Shown here one piece after another: positions 25,674 to 33,964 of a stretch of 64,000 bases of DNA; positions within the stretch are counted from its first letter, which is position 1, and every line of letters begins with the position of its first letter. Source of the DNA: Eubacteriaceae bacterium Marseille-Q4139 (GTDB lineage: Bacteria > Bacillota > Clostridia > Lachnospirales > Lachnospiraceae); contig JAGTTQ010000001.1 in assembly GCA_018223415.1 (NCBI GenBank), positions 1,316,365 to 1,380,364 on the forward strand, read 5' to 3'. The notes beneath the pieces are model-generated. The model saw only the letters and a list, made by a program, of their open reading frames with translations, was not told the origin of the DNA and did not search any database. The position numbers and the translations under genes are program-made.

Positions 25674-26852
25674 TTAAATTTCTTTTCCTGTTATTGCCTG
25701 CTTCAATTTCTGGCATCCCTCAACGATATCTTCATAACTGGCCGCAAAGGACATACGAAGATAGCCCTCGCCGCCCGGCCCGAACACATTGCCTGGAACC
25801 AGTGCGATTTTGGCTTTCTCCAAAAGATACTGAGCCAGTTCCTCGCTGGTCTTTCCCAACTGTTTCACATTGATAAAAATATAGAAGGCGCCTTTCGGGC
25901 ACAGACAGCTGATGCCTGGTATTTCATTGATCGCTTTCACCGCATAATCACGGCGTCTCCTGTACTCCCTGACCATGGCATCCACTTCTCCATTCTCTTC
26001 GTTTAAAGCCGCTGCGGCTGCCAGCTGCACAAAATTTGGCGCACACGTCGTATTGTACTGATGAAATTTATTCATCGCATTGATATACTCCTCGGGAGCC
26101 GCAACATACCCCAGGCGCCAGCCATCCATGGCATATGCCTTCGACATTCCGTTCAAGGTAAACGTCCGCTCCTTCATGCCCGGCAGAGATGCGATGCTGA
26201 TATGCCTCTCCCCGTCATAAATCAGGCGCTCGTACACCTCATCGGAAATAACCATCAGATCATTGGCGGCCGCCAGCTCTGCCAGCTCCTTCAAAACCGG
26301 CTCTGTCAGAACCCCGCCCGTCGGATTGTTGGGGGTGACAATGACAACGGCCTTCGTCCTGGGTGTTATTTTGCTTTTTATCTCGTCCAGATCCATCTGG
26401 AATCCATTTTCTTCTCTCAGCCCATATGTCACCGGCTTTGCCCCCAGCAGATTCGGAACATTGATATAGTTGAGCCACACCGGATCAGGAACAAGGATCT
26501 CATCTCCCCGGTTTAATATTGTGGCTAAGACAGCAAACACAGCTTCAGAAAGCCCGACTGTCACCAGCACCTCTGACGCCTGGTAGGAAACATGGTTTTC
26601 CCTTTTCAGCTTCTCTGCGATGGCCTGCCTCAGTTCCATGTGCCCAAAATTTGAAGTATAATGCACCTTTCCCTCGCTCAGGGCCTGGTACGCCGCTTTC
26701 TTTATGTAATCCGGCGTATCAAAATCAGGACGCCCCAGTTCAAAATGAAAGACCCTTTCCCCTGCCCGTTCCATCGCCAGGGCTTTCTCATTAACCTTGC
26801 GTATCCCGGAAGGCATCAACTGCTCCATTCTCTCTGCAATACATGCACTCAT
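25674..26852 (-). CDS. Class I/II pyridoxal-phosphate aminotransferase
   Basis: A 392-residue fold-type I enzyme. ATG 26852 (MSACIAERMEQLMPSGIRKV) follows GGAAGAGG; an upstream ATG at 26891 would add 13 charged residues and is less likely. PLP residues: NNPTGGVL and SDEVYERLIYDG; the Schiff-base Lys is in NGMSKAYAMDGWRLGY (about 222-237). Family members transaminate aspartate, aromatic or branched amino acids. It heads the operon with FAH and SDR genes and is divergent from a LysR regulator that probably controls it. Confidence 0.92.
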   Translation of the reverse strand: MSACIAERMEQLMPSGIRKVNEKALAMERAGERVFHFELGRPDFDTPDYIKKAAYQALSEGKVHYTSNFGHMELRQAIAEKLKRENHVSYQASEVLVTVGLSEAVFAVLATILNRGDEILVPDPVWLNYINVPNLLGAKPVTYGLREENGFQMDLDEIKSKITPRTKAVVIVTPNNPTGGVLTEPVLKELAELAAANDLMVISDEVYERLIYDGERHISIASLPGMKERTFTLNGMSKAYAMDGWRLGYVAAPEEYINAMNKFHQYNTTCAPNFVQLAAAAALNEENGEVDAMVREYRRRRDYAVKAINEIPGISCLCPKGAFYIFINVKQLGKTSEELAQYLLEKAKIALVPGNVFGPGGEGYLRMSFAASYEDIVEGCQKLKQAITGKEI

Positions 26853-26890
26853 CTTTCCTCTTCCTTCCCTTTCATTTTCCTTTTCAAGCA

Positions 26891-26919
26891 TTGTACAGGG
26901 CTCTCCCGCCTGCTATAAT
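26891..26919 (+). promoter_or_regulatory. Promoter of the LysR gene
   Basis: TTGTAC (26891-26896) and TATAAT (26914-26919) are 17 bases apart, about 80 bases before ATG 27000. The -10 region is AT-rich (TATAATTATTGTAAAT) and may contain the LysR site for the divergent operon. Confidence 0.55.
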
Positions 26920-26999
26920 TATTGTAAATGCAGAGGTTCTCCCTGTAAAATTCGCAAAACATAAACACCTTATAAAGAAATTCATATAGGAGATTTTCC

Positions 27000-27980
27000 A
27001 TGCTGAACTATAAAGAGTACATATATGCCATTTATCAGGAAAAAAGCTTTTCCAAGGCCTCAAAAAAACTTTTCGTTTCCCAGCCGTGGCTCAGTTCCGT
27101 TGTAAAGCGGGTGGAGCAGGAAATAAAAAACCCCATCTTTGACCGCACCACCTCCCCCATCTCCCTGACGGAAGCCGGACGCTACTACATTGAACAGGTT
27201 GAAAAGGTCATGGAAATTGAAAACGATATGCGGCAGCATTTTGCTCAGATGAATTCTCAGAGTGGAACCTCGCTTCACATCGGGAGCTCTACCTTCTTCT
27301 GCACTTATGTGCTGCCCAGGCTGATGAAAGAATTTAAAGAATTTTATCCCCACATAACACTCACGTTCACAGAGGGAAATAATGAAACGCTTCTGGAAAA
27401 GCTTCTGGACAGGAAAATTGACTTTCTTCTGGAAGCGGAATGCCTCGAGCATCCTCAGATCCAGGTCGAAGCCTGGGCTTCCGAGGAGATCATTCTGGCT
27501 GTTCCCGCAGAATATGCCATAAACAAGAAGCTGTCAGACTATCGGTATCGGTTTGACGAACTGATAAAAAGAAATGAGCCGGGCTGCCGAAAACCGCCCG
27601 TTCCTTTGCAGGAATTTAAAGATGAAGCGTTTTTGCTGCTTATGCCCGGCAATGATATTTATCGCCGCGGAATGGAAATGTGCCGTCAGGCCGGCTTTGT
27701 CCCCAACGTCCCTACATATTTTTCACAGATGATGACTGTCTATTATCTGACCTGCGAAGGGCAGGGCATCTCTTTCCTGCGCTCTACCATTCCCGAATAT
27801 GTAACGCCGACGGATCGGGTCGTATTTTATCAGCTGGAGAGTCCTCTGGCTGCCCGTAATATCTACCTCTCCTATCTGAAGCGTCACACCAGTCCGGTAC
27901 AGCAGAACCTGATCGACTTCATGGAAAACCGAAGCCTGCTGAATGAAGCCGATGTTTTTTCTATGGAAACGGAACCGTAA
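27000..27980 (+). CDS. LysR-family transcriptional regulator
   Basis: A 326-residue regulator. The N-terminal winged helix is clear (IYQEKSFSKASKKLFVSQPW, about 11-30; then FDRTTSPISLTEAGRYYI). Residues about 90-300 form the periplasmic-binding-like effector domain. ATAGGAG lies 10 bases before the ATG. Divergent orientation from the aminotransferase-FAH-SDR operon indicates it regulates that pathway. Inducer unknown. Confidence 0.92.
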   Translation: MLNYKEYIYAIYQEKSFSKASKKLFVSQPWLSSVVKRVEQEIKNPIFDRTTSPISLTEAGRYYIEQVEKVMEIENDMRQHFAQMNSQSGTSLHIGSSTFFCTYVLPRLMKEFKEFYPHITLTFTEGNNETLLEKLLDRKIDFLLEAECLEHPQIQVEAWASEEIILAVPAEYAINKKLSDYRYRFDELIKRNEPGCRKPPVPLQEFKDEAFLLLMPGNDIYRRGMEMCRQAGFVPNVPTYFSQMMTVYYLTCEGQGISFLRSTIPEYVTPTDRVVFYQLESPLAARNIYLSYLKRHTSPVQQNLIDFMENRSLLNEADVFSMETEP

Positions 27981-27984
27981 AAAT

Positions 27985-28009
27985 GAGGGACTGCCCCGGC
28001 AGTCCCTCG
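27985..28009 (+). terminator. Terminator of the LysR gene
   Basis: GAGGGACTGCC and GGCAGTCCCTC form an 11-pair stem with a 3-base loop, directly after the LysR stop. The following GCTTCCTTTCCT is a weak T run. Confidence 0.7.
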
Positions 28010-28022
28010 CTTCCTTTCCTAT

Positions 28023-28628
28023 TTAGTAGTTGATCCCCACGATCCCAAGCTCGCCGTCCACGGAATTAAAAATAATGTTGGGCGTATCGTCACCGATCAC
28101 AACGCCTGCCATTAACGGCACCAGATCCGAAAGGTCAGCCGCAGAAATCGCATCTACCAGCTCTGCATTAAAAATCATCTCCGGATCCAGGGCTAAAAAC
28201 GCCTCTTTGCTCTCTACGACGCCGTCATTTTCCTGGACGCAGGAAATATATGTCGGATACGCCATCAGGTCAGCCAGCGCATTCATGTCCTTTGCCTTCA
28301 CGGCCTCGACGATCTGGTTTGCAAAACCAGTATAATCGGAGTTTTCCAGATCAGTAAAGTTCTGATTCTGCTCGATAGCTTCCTGTTCCTCTGCGGCGCC
28401 CGGTCCCTGCGCCTCAAGTTCAGCGTCCATCGTCTCCTTCGTCTCTTCTTCTGCATCCGTTGCTGCCTCGCTGCCGGCATTTTCTTCCTTTGCCGTTTCC
28501 TTTTCTGTCTCCTCTGCGGAAGCCGTCGTGGCCGCTGCCGTCGTCTCATTGTTGTTTTTGGAGCCGCATGCTGTCACGGCCGCCGCCAGCGCACATACCG
28601 CCAGCAAAACCATCAGTTTCTTTTTCAT
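28023..28628 (-). CDS. Predicted lipoprotein, unknown function
   Basis: A 201-residue exported protein. ATG 28628 follows GAGGAG. The signal peptide MKKKLMVLLAVCALAAAV leads to a lipobox (AVTAC, Cys near 21) and then GSKNNNE. A long Thr/Ala/Glu-rich acidic linker (about 28-85) precedes a compact C-terminal domain (ENSDYTGFANQIVEAVKAKD to the end) that resembles small lipoprotein domains with a central LADLMAYPTYIS. Function not recognised. It converges on the LysR gene. Confidence 0.75.
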   Translation of the reverse strand: MKKKLMVLLAVCALAAAVTACGSKNNNETTAAATTASAEETEKETAKEENAGSEAATDAEEETKETMDAELEAQGPGAAEEQEAIEQNQNFTDLENSDYTGFANQIVEAVKAKDMNALADLMAYPTYISCVQENDGVVESKEAFLALDPEMIFNAELVDAISAADLSDLVPLMAGVVIGDDTPNIIFNSVDGELGIVGINY

Positions 28629-28733
28629 AATCGTCATCTCCTCATTTTTCTTTTTCTGCGGCGCCGTTTCCGCGCCGTTTTTTCACAATCGAGTAAACGC
28701 TCGTCACCGTTATTCTCTGCGGTAACAGGGAAC

Positions 28734-28762
28734 AATATACCATTCTGCACCGTACATATCAA
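28734..28762 (-). promoter_or_regulatory. Promoter of the lipoprotein gene
   Basis: On the minus strand, TTGATA (28757-28762) and TATATT (28734-28739) with a 17-base spacer, about 105 bases before the lipoprotein start. Confidence 0.6.
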
Positions 28763-29020
28763 GGAAGAAATTATTAAAATTATTTTTATTTTTCGTATGA
28801 AATTTCCCAGGCATTTTCATTTTAGTTTTATAGTTTCTCCATACTTCTGTCACAATTCTCCGATATACTGGTACCATCGAAAAACAAATGAGGCCGGCAA
28901 AAAAAAGCGCGCGCAAGTCTTGCCGGACTCGCCAAACAACAATCTCCAGGCCGGGGACGGCCGGAGTTCAACATAGATACGCACTTTTATAGTTCTACAA
29001 CCCTTTTTAACCGTACAAAA
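28763..29020. other. Intergenic stretch between lipoprotein and IS1182 element
   Basis: AT-rich sequence without a convincing gene. It holds a hairpin-like GCCGGCAAAAAAAAGCGCGCGC...GCCGGAC stretch near 28890-28930. A 68-codon open frame on the minus strand has no ribosome site and unlike composition. Nothing else seen. Confidence 0.4.
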
Positions 29021-29035
29021 GAGGGTGTCCCAAAA
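29021..29035 (+). repeat. IS1182-type left inverted repeat
   Basis: GAGGGTGTCCCAAAA, perfect complement of 30758-30772. Confidence 0.85.
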
Positions 29036-29121
29036 CTATGATTGATTAAAAATCATAGAGAGGGGCATCCTCTTCTTATATTGCTGAAAAGGGCTTTTAC
29101 ATGAAAAACAGCACTGGATGT

Positions 29122-30657
29122 TCATCTCTCCAGCGCCATCTTTGTGATGTTATGGGCGATTGCTAACAGTCCCCACTCTATTTTTACCTTATCCGCTCCG
29201 CGCAAGTGAAAACGACGGAACGACCAACAGCCTTTGATCCTCCCAAAGACCTGTTCCACTTCCACAACCCTTTGTGAACGCAGTACCAGTCCTTTTTCGG
29301 AACAAAGGTTCTCGTTTGCTTTTCTTTTCAGTTCATTCAACCGGTGGGATACCCGGACCGTGCGGTTCTTTTCCGTATGCTTACATTCTGATGCATAGTG
29401 GCAGCCGCTGCAGTCTTCACACCGGTAATAATCCCGCCTAGTTTCATAGCCGGCTTCTGTTACATATTTTCGGTTTCCCACATGCACCAGCCGTTTCCCA
29501 TTTCTGCAGACAAAGCTGTCTGATTCCGGCAGATAGGGCAGATTCTCCGCCAGATAAGGGGTCTCCCGGTTTTTCTTTTTCTTCTCCCAGTGAAATTTGT
29601 TGTATTTTACATAACAGCCTACCTTCTTTTCTTCTAAATATTCATAATTCTCTTCGCTCCCATATCCTGCATCCGCGATCACGTTTTCCGGTAAACACCC
29701 CAGTTTTTCTTCCAGGTGCCTTAGGTGCGGGATCATTGTTTTCGTATCGGTTGGGTTGGGATGTATGGTAAAGCCCACGATATATCGGTTCTCTGTCCCG
29801 ATCTGGATGTTATAGCCAGGTTTTAGCTGGCCGTTTAACATGGCATCTTCTTTCATCCTCATAAAAGTGGCACCCTGGTCTGTTTTTGAATAGCTGTTCC
29901 TTCCACGAAAGGTTTCCAGGGATTTTTCGTATTTCTGTTTCCTGGGAAGGATATCCTTTTTAAATTCTTTGGATTTTTTCTTCAGCTGTTTATTTCCTGG
30001 CTCTTGTTCCAACTTTTTGTCGATGCTCTCCACAACAGCTGCCACCTGTTCTGCGGTGATCTGGGTATGCTCCCCCTTTTCCTCCAGGTCTTCTTCCAGA
30101 TAAATCTGATTTTCTTCCGCCACAATCCGGTCGATCTCCCGGAGATGGTTCTTGATCTTTTCATCTAGTTTCCGGTCATAATTACGGACGGACTTGTTCC
30201 ATACGAAAGAATACTTATTGGCGTTAGCCTCGATCTTTGTGCCATCCAAAAAGTAATTCTGAAGCTTGATATAGTTTTTCTCGATCAGGAGTTTGACCAC
30301 TTCAAAGAACACATCCTCGATGATGTCTTTCATGTGAAGGCGAAAGCGATTGACGGTACGAAAATCCGGTTGATTTCCACCAGCGATCCACATGAAATTA
30401 ACATTTTCACGAAGAGCTTTTGCGATCATGCGGGAGGAATAAACTTTCTGAGAATAAGAATAGATCATAACCTTCAGCATCATCCGTGGGTGATAAGCAG
30501 GGCATCCGCCCTCTTTGTATCTGCCGTAGAGTGAAGACAGGTCCAAACTGTCCACGATGGTATTTACGACCCGCACCAGATGATTTTCCGGTATAAAATC
30601 TTCAAAAGATAGTGGTAATTGTAATTGATCCGTAGTATAATCTTTAAATGTGAGCAT
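29122..30657 (-). CDS. IS1182-family transposase
   Basis: A 511-residue DDE transposase. Recognisable parts: the N-terminal region with YKEGGCPAYHPRMMLKVMIY (about 46-65), then MIAKALRENVNFMWIAGG and QPDFRTVNRFR, and the first catalytic Asp in YFLDGTKIEANANKYSFVW (about 135-153). Later VIADAGYGSEENYEYLEE carries the second Asp and the C-terminal EQVFGRIKGCWSFRRFHLRG the Glu. It cuts and inserts the element. The frame is complete and the IRs match, so the IS may be active. Confidence 0.93.
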   Translation of the reverse strand: MLTFKDYTTDQLQLPLSFEDFIPENHLVRVVNTIVDSLDLSSLYGRYKEGGCPAYHPRMMLKVMIYSYSQKVYSSRMIAKALRENVNFMWIAGGNQPDFRTVNRFRLHMKDIIEDVFFEVVKLLIEKNYIKLQNYFLDGTKIEANANKYSFVWNKSVRNYDRKLDEKIKNHLREIDRIVAEENQIYLEEDLEEKGEHTQITAEQVAAVVESIDKKLEQEPGNKQLKKKSKEFKKDILPRKQKYEKSLETFRGRNSYSKTDQGATFMRMKEDAMLNGQLKPGYNIQIGTENRYIVGFTIHPNPTDTKTMIPHLRHLEEKLGCLPENVIADAGYGSEENYEYLEEKKVGCYVKYNKFHWEKKKKNRETPYLAENLPYLPESDSFVCRNGKRLVHVGNRKYVTEAGYETRRDYYRCEDCSGCHYASECKHTEKNRTVRVSHRLNELKRKANENLCSEKGLVLRSQRVVEVEQVFGRIKGCWSFRRFHLRGADKVKIEWGLLAIAHNITKMALER

Positions 30658-30757
30658 ACCTTATTATATCACATAATAAGGGGAAATGGAGAACGGCGTG
30701 GTAACCGTTCTCTATTTTTTCAGAAAAAGAGGGTATCCCCTCAAGTCACTTCATGAC

Positions 30758-30772
30758 TTTTGGGACACCCTC
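30758..30772 (-). repeat. IS1182-type right inverted repeat
   Basis: TTTTGGGACACCCTC, perfect complement of 29021-29035. Confidence 0.85.
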
Positions 30773-30795
30773 TTTTTTTTTGTATGCCTGTCTTT

Positions 30796-31686
30796 CTATT
30801 CTCCGTCAAACTTTCCGGCAATTTCCCCGCAGAGCCGCGACATGGCCGGCGAAAGCCACCGCTCCGCCGACACAAGGATCTGGATGTCCATCTCCATGGC
30901 GCAGTCCTCAACCGGAATCTCCGAAACCCGCCCGGCCGCCAGTTCCTCTTTCAGGTCAAATTCCGGAAGGAGGGAAATCCCGGCCCCGCCGGCCGCAAGG
31001 CGGATAAGCGCCGCCGTGGAGCCGATTTCCAGCCGGTCGGAAAGCGTAAGCCCCCTCTTAGCCAGCTCGTCCTCAAGAAGCTTCCTGTAATTGCAGCCCC
31101 GCTCCGTAAGAAGCCAGTTTTCCCCCGTCAGTTCTGCCAGGCGCACCGGCCCGCGTCCCGAAAACTTTCCGCCGGCGGCCGCGAAAAACACAATCCGGGA
31201 CGGCCGTTTATAAAGGATCCGGATTTCCGGCTCCGTCACCGGCTTATCCAAAAGCACGGCCGCGTCCACCTCGCCGCGCTTTAACATATCTATGAGCTGG
31301 AGCGTCGTCCCCACCGTCACCTTCAGGCGCACCTTCGGGTACTTTTCCAGGAACTCCGAAATCCCCTCCATGTACGGCGAAGCACAGATGGACTCCAAAA
31401 ATCCCAGGCGCAGCTCCCCGGCCGGCTCGCCGCCCTCCGTAAAATGGCTTTTGATTTTTTCCTCCAGATCCCGCATCTCGCAGGCGTATGCCAGAAGCTC
31501 CTTTCCGGCCGCCGAAAGGGTGATCCGCTTCCCTGTCCGGATAAACAGACTGACACTAAGCTCCCGCTCCAGGGACTCGATCTGGGCCGTAACCGTGGAC
31601 TGGGCATAGTTTAGCCGTTCGGCCGCCGCGGAAAAGCTCCCAAGCTCCGCCGCCCGGATGAATGTCTTAAGATTCCTGAGTTCCAT
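30796..31686 (-). CDS. LysR-family transcriptional regulator
   Basis: A 296-residue regulator. The winged helix lies at residues 1-60 (TFIRAAELGSFSAAAERLNY, AQSTVTAQIESLERELSV), with the effector domain after residue 90 (GELRLGFLESICASPYMEG). It is divergent from the nitrilase gene 111 bases away, which is the probable target; inducer unknown. Its 3' end lies only 24 bases from the IS1182 element, so the IS probably disrupted the original terminator region. Confidence 0.92.
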   Translation of the reverse strand: MELRNLKTFIRAAELGSFSAAAERLNYAQSTVTAQIESLERELSVSLFIRTGKRITLSAAGKELLAYACEMRDLEEKIKSHFTEGGEPAGELRLGFLESICASPYMEGISEFLEKYPKVRLKVTVGTTLQLIDMLKRGEVDAAVLLDKPVTEPEIRILYKRPSRIVFFAAAGGKFSGRGPVRLAELTGENWLLTERGCNYRKLLEDELAKRGLTLSDRLEIGSTAALIRLAAGGAGISLLPEFDLKEELAAGRVSEIPVEDCAMEMDIQILVSAERWLSPAMSRLCGEIAGKFDGE

Positions 31687-31797
31687 GTATGTCTCCCATT
31701 ATCATGTTTTTCGATATCCTTTATGCGTATTTTCCATTTGTCCGCCGCCTGCCTGACATGATAAAATGAATCCATCAAAAAACAGGAGCGAACGCAT

Positions 31798-32721
31798 ATG
31801 AAAGATTTAAAAGATACCTGCAAAATCGCCGTCGTCCAGGCGGAGCCCATTCTATTCGACAAGGCCGCCTGCACGAAGAAAGTCCTTGACCTCATCGGCG
31901 CCTGCGCCGAAAAAGGCTCTGAGCTCATCGTATTCCCGGAGCTTTTCATCCCCGGCTACCCCTACGGCATGACCTTTGGCTTCACCGTCGGCAGCCGGAA
32001 CGAAGACGGGCGCAAAGACTGGAAGCGGTACTATGACAATTCCATCGTTGTCCCCGGCCCGGAAACCGAAGAAATCGGGAAAGCCGCAAAGGCCGCCCAT
32101 GCCTATGTAAGCATCGGCGTTTCCGAGCGCGACGCCGTTTCTGCCACCCTTTATAACACCAACCTGTTCTTCTCGCCGGAGGGCGAGCTGATCGGCGTCC
32201 ACAGGAAATTAAAGCCCACCGGCTCTGAGCGCATCGTCTGGGGCGACGCCGACCGCGGCTATTTCCCCGTAGCCGATACCCCCTGGGGCCCCATGGGCAG
32301 CATGATCTGCTGGGAGAGCTACATGCCCCTTGCAAGAGCGGCGCTCTACGAAAAAGGCGTCACCCTGTACATCTCCCCCAACACCAACGACAACGAGGAA
32401 TGGCAGTCCACGATCCGGCACATCGCCATCGAAGGCCACTGCTATTTCATCAACTGCGACATGTTCTTTACAAAGGCGTCGTATCCGGCCGATCTTCACT
32501 GCCCGGAGGAAATCGCCAAGCTTCCCGATATCGTCTGCCGCGGCGGCAGCAATATCATCGACCCCTTCGGCCACTGCGTTACCGAAACCATCTGGGACCG
32601 GGAGGGCATCCTGTTCGCCGACCTGGACATGAACCTGGTTCCGGCAAGCCGCATGGAATTCGACGGCTGCGGCCATTATTCCAGGCCGGATGTGCTGAAA
32701 TTTACCTTTGAAGAAAAATAA
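31798..32721 (+). CDS. Nitrilase (carbon-nitrogen hydrolase superfamily)
   Basis: A 307-residue enzyme with the full Glu-Lys-Cys triad: Glu in IVFPELFIPGYPYG (about 45), Lys in HRKLKPTGSER (about 140) and Cys in SMICWESYMPLARAALY (about 174). The CWE(S/N)YMPL sequence is characteristic of true nitrilases, which turn nitriles into carboxylic acids plus ammonia, rather than of amidases. AGGAGCG lies before the ATG. Controlled presumably by the divergent LysR gene. Substrate (for example an indole- or aromatic nitrile) cannot be read from sequence. Confidence 0.9.
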   Translation: MKDLKDTCKIAVVQAEPILFDKAACTKKVLDLIGACAEKGSELIVFPELFIPGYPYGMTFGFTVGSRNEDGRKDWKRYYDNSIVVPGPETEEIGKAAKAAHAYVSIGVSERDAVSATLYNTNLFFSPEGELIGVHRKLKPTGSERIVWGDADRGYFPVADTPWGPMGSMICWESYMPLARAALYEKGVTLYISPNTNDNEEWQSTIRHIAIEGHCYFINCDMFFTKASYPADLHCPEEIAKLPDIVCRGGSNIIDPFGHCVTETIWDREGILFADLDMNLVPASRMEFDGCGHYSRPDVLKFTFEEK

Positions 32722-32733
32722 CCTTGTTTTCTC

Positions 32734-32768
32734 TCCGGCGGGCAGGCGTCCGCCGGAATTTTTTTACG
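32734..32768 (+). terminator. Terminator of the nitrilase gene
   Basis: TCCGGCGG (734-741) pairs with CCGCCGGA (750-757), followed by a run of nine T residues. Confidence 0.85.
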
Positions 32769-32777
32769 GCGCGCCAG

Positions 32778-33593
32778 TTACAGCTCTTTTAAAATCTCTC
32801 CCATCTCCCCAAGAGAGGAAAAGGCCGCGTCCGGCTTTACCTCCGACTGTTCCAGATCCGAAAGCTTTGTCTCGCCGGTCAGCACGAGAAAGCCCTTCGC
32901 CCCGTTTTTCACGCCGGTCGCCACATCCGTATAGAGCCGGTCTCCCACAAAGGCCGTCGTCTCCCGCTTTCCGCCCGTGACCTGAAGCACCATGTCCACG
33001 GTCTCGGCAAACGGCTTTCCCACATATCTCGGCTGTTTTCCCGTGGACAGGGAAATGGCCGCGCACATGGCGCCGCAGTCCGGGATGAAGCCGTCCTCGG
33101 TGGGGCAGTTGATGTCCAGATGGGTCGCAAGGAATTCGGCCCCGTTCCGGATAAACGTACATGCCCGCTCCAGCTTTTCATAAGTGAGCGTCAGATCGAA
33201 GCCAATGACGACGATGTCCGGCGTTTCTTTCACGAGCCGTATTCCACCCTCGAGAAACGTCTCTTCTAGCGCCGGCGTCCCCACAAGATAGACCGACCTT
33301 CCCGGCCGCTCACTCTTTAAAAACTCGATCATCACGTCGCCCGACGTCATGATCTGGTTCCGCTCAATCACACAGTCCATCCGCGCCAGCTTTTCCATAT
33401 AAAGCTTCGGCGATCTCGACGAATTGTTCGTAAAAAACAGGTACCGCTTCCCCTTTTTCTCTGCCTCTTTTAAAAAATCCAGCGCTCCTGGAAGAATCTG
33501 TTCCCCCAGATAAAATGTCCCGTCCATATCGAGGACAAACAGCTCTGTCTCCTCCAAAAGCCTGCGCTTTTCTGCCAGACATGTCACTTCCAT
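32778..33593 (-). CDS. HAD hydrolase, NagD/phosphoglycolate-phosphatase type
   Basis: A 271-residue phosphatase. Motif I is LFVLDMDGTFYLGEQ (nucleophile Asp near 22); motif II FFTNNSSRSPK; a Lys in VGKPFAE; motif III in FVGDRLYTDVATGVKNGAK. The C2-type cap between motifs II and III puts it in the NagD/p-nitrophenylphosphatase group, which dephosphorylates small sugar or glycerol phosphates, including 2-phosphoglycolate or glycerol-3-phosphate. It starts directly after the stop of the DUF1667 gene (TAGATG), so it is probably the last gene of the flavoprotein operon. Confidence 0.88.
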   Translation of the reverse strand: MEVTCLAEKRRLLEETELFVLDMDGTFYLGEQILPGALDFLKEAEKKGKRYLFFTNNSSRSPKLYMEKLARMDCVIERNQIMTSGDVMIEFLKSERPGRSVYLVGTPALEETFLEGGIRLVKETPDIVVIGFDLTLTYEKLERACTFIRNGAEFLATHLDINCPTEDGFIPDCGAMCAAISLSTGKQPRYVGKPFAETVDMVLQVTGGKRETTAFVGDRLYTDVATGVKNGAKGFLVLTGETKLSDLEQSEVKPDAAFSSLGEMGEILKEL

Positions 33594-33962
33594 CTACTGT
33601 TCCGCCTTTCCAACATCCTTTGTCGCCACGACCGGCACGCCCGTCCCGGCGCAGTTTTCTATTATTATATCACCGATCTTCACAGGCGCAACCACAGAAA
33701 CCCGCCGGATTTCCTCCATGCAGGCAAAAATTTTCGCCTTGGGGATGCTTTCCCTTGTTTTCACGGACACCATCGGAACCGCGCCGCCTTTCACCGGCAC
33801 AGCAGAAGTCACAATCCGCTCCGGCGCCGTCACCTCTTTTTTCGCATAGATCTCCCCGCGGACGCACTGGTTTCCCGTCACGCGGATTTCGCCGCCGTCC
33901 AAAACGGCCGAAAGCTGACAGCCCATGGGACAGCCGATACAGGTCAGTTCTCTCGTTTCCAT
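33594..33962 (-). CDS. DUF1667 protein
   Basis: A 122-residue protein with N-terminal CIGCPMGCQL (C-x2-C-x3-C) and later NQCVRGEIYA, four conserved cysteines that may bind an iron-sulfur cluster. DUF1667 members occur as the third gene in operons with GlpA-like flavoproteins, as here. GAGGAGG lies 8 bases before the ATG; the start overlaps no other gene (spacing 2 bases). It is probably an electron-transfer partner of the glycerol-3-phosphate-dehydrogenase-type enzymes; this is inference from context. Confidence 0.88.
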   Translation of the reverse strand: METRELTCIGCPMGCQLSAVLDGGEIRVTGNQCVRGEIYAKKEVTAPERIVTSAVPVKGGAVPMVSVKTRESIPKAKIFACMEEIRRVSVVAPVKIGDIIIENCAGTGVPVVATKDVGKAEQ

Positions 33963-33964
33963 AC

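Larger units (their letters stand above)
29021..30772 (-). mobile_element. IS1182-family insertion sequence
   Basis: A 1,752-bp element bounded by 15-bp perfect inverted repeats GAGGGTGTCCCAAAA (29021-29035) and TTTTGGGACACCCTC (30758-30772). Just inside are a second imperfect pair (GAGGGGCATCCTCTT near 29058, AAGAGGGTATCCCCTC near 30727) and a CTATGAT/ATCATAG hairpin at the left. One transposase gene fills the element. The flanks read GTACAAAA and TTTTTTTTTGTA, inverted with respect to each other, so the target may have been a palindromic A/T-rich site; no direct target repeat is clear. It appears intact. Confidence 0.85.

Noticed and set aside
28710..28916. A 68-codon minus-strand frame between lipoprotein and IS1182
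   Set aside because: Covers the predicted lipoprotein promoter, lacks a ribosome site and has AT-driven Asn/Lys content.
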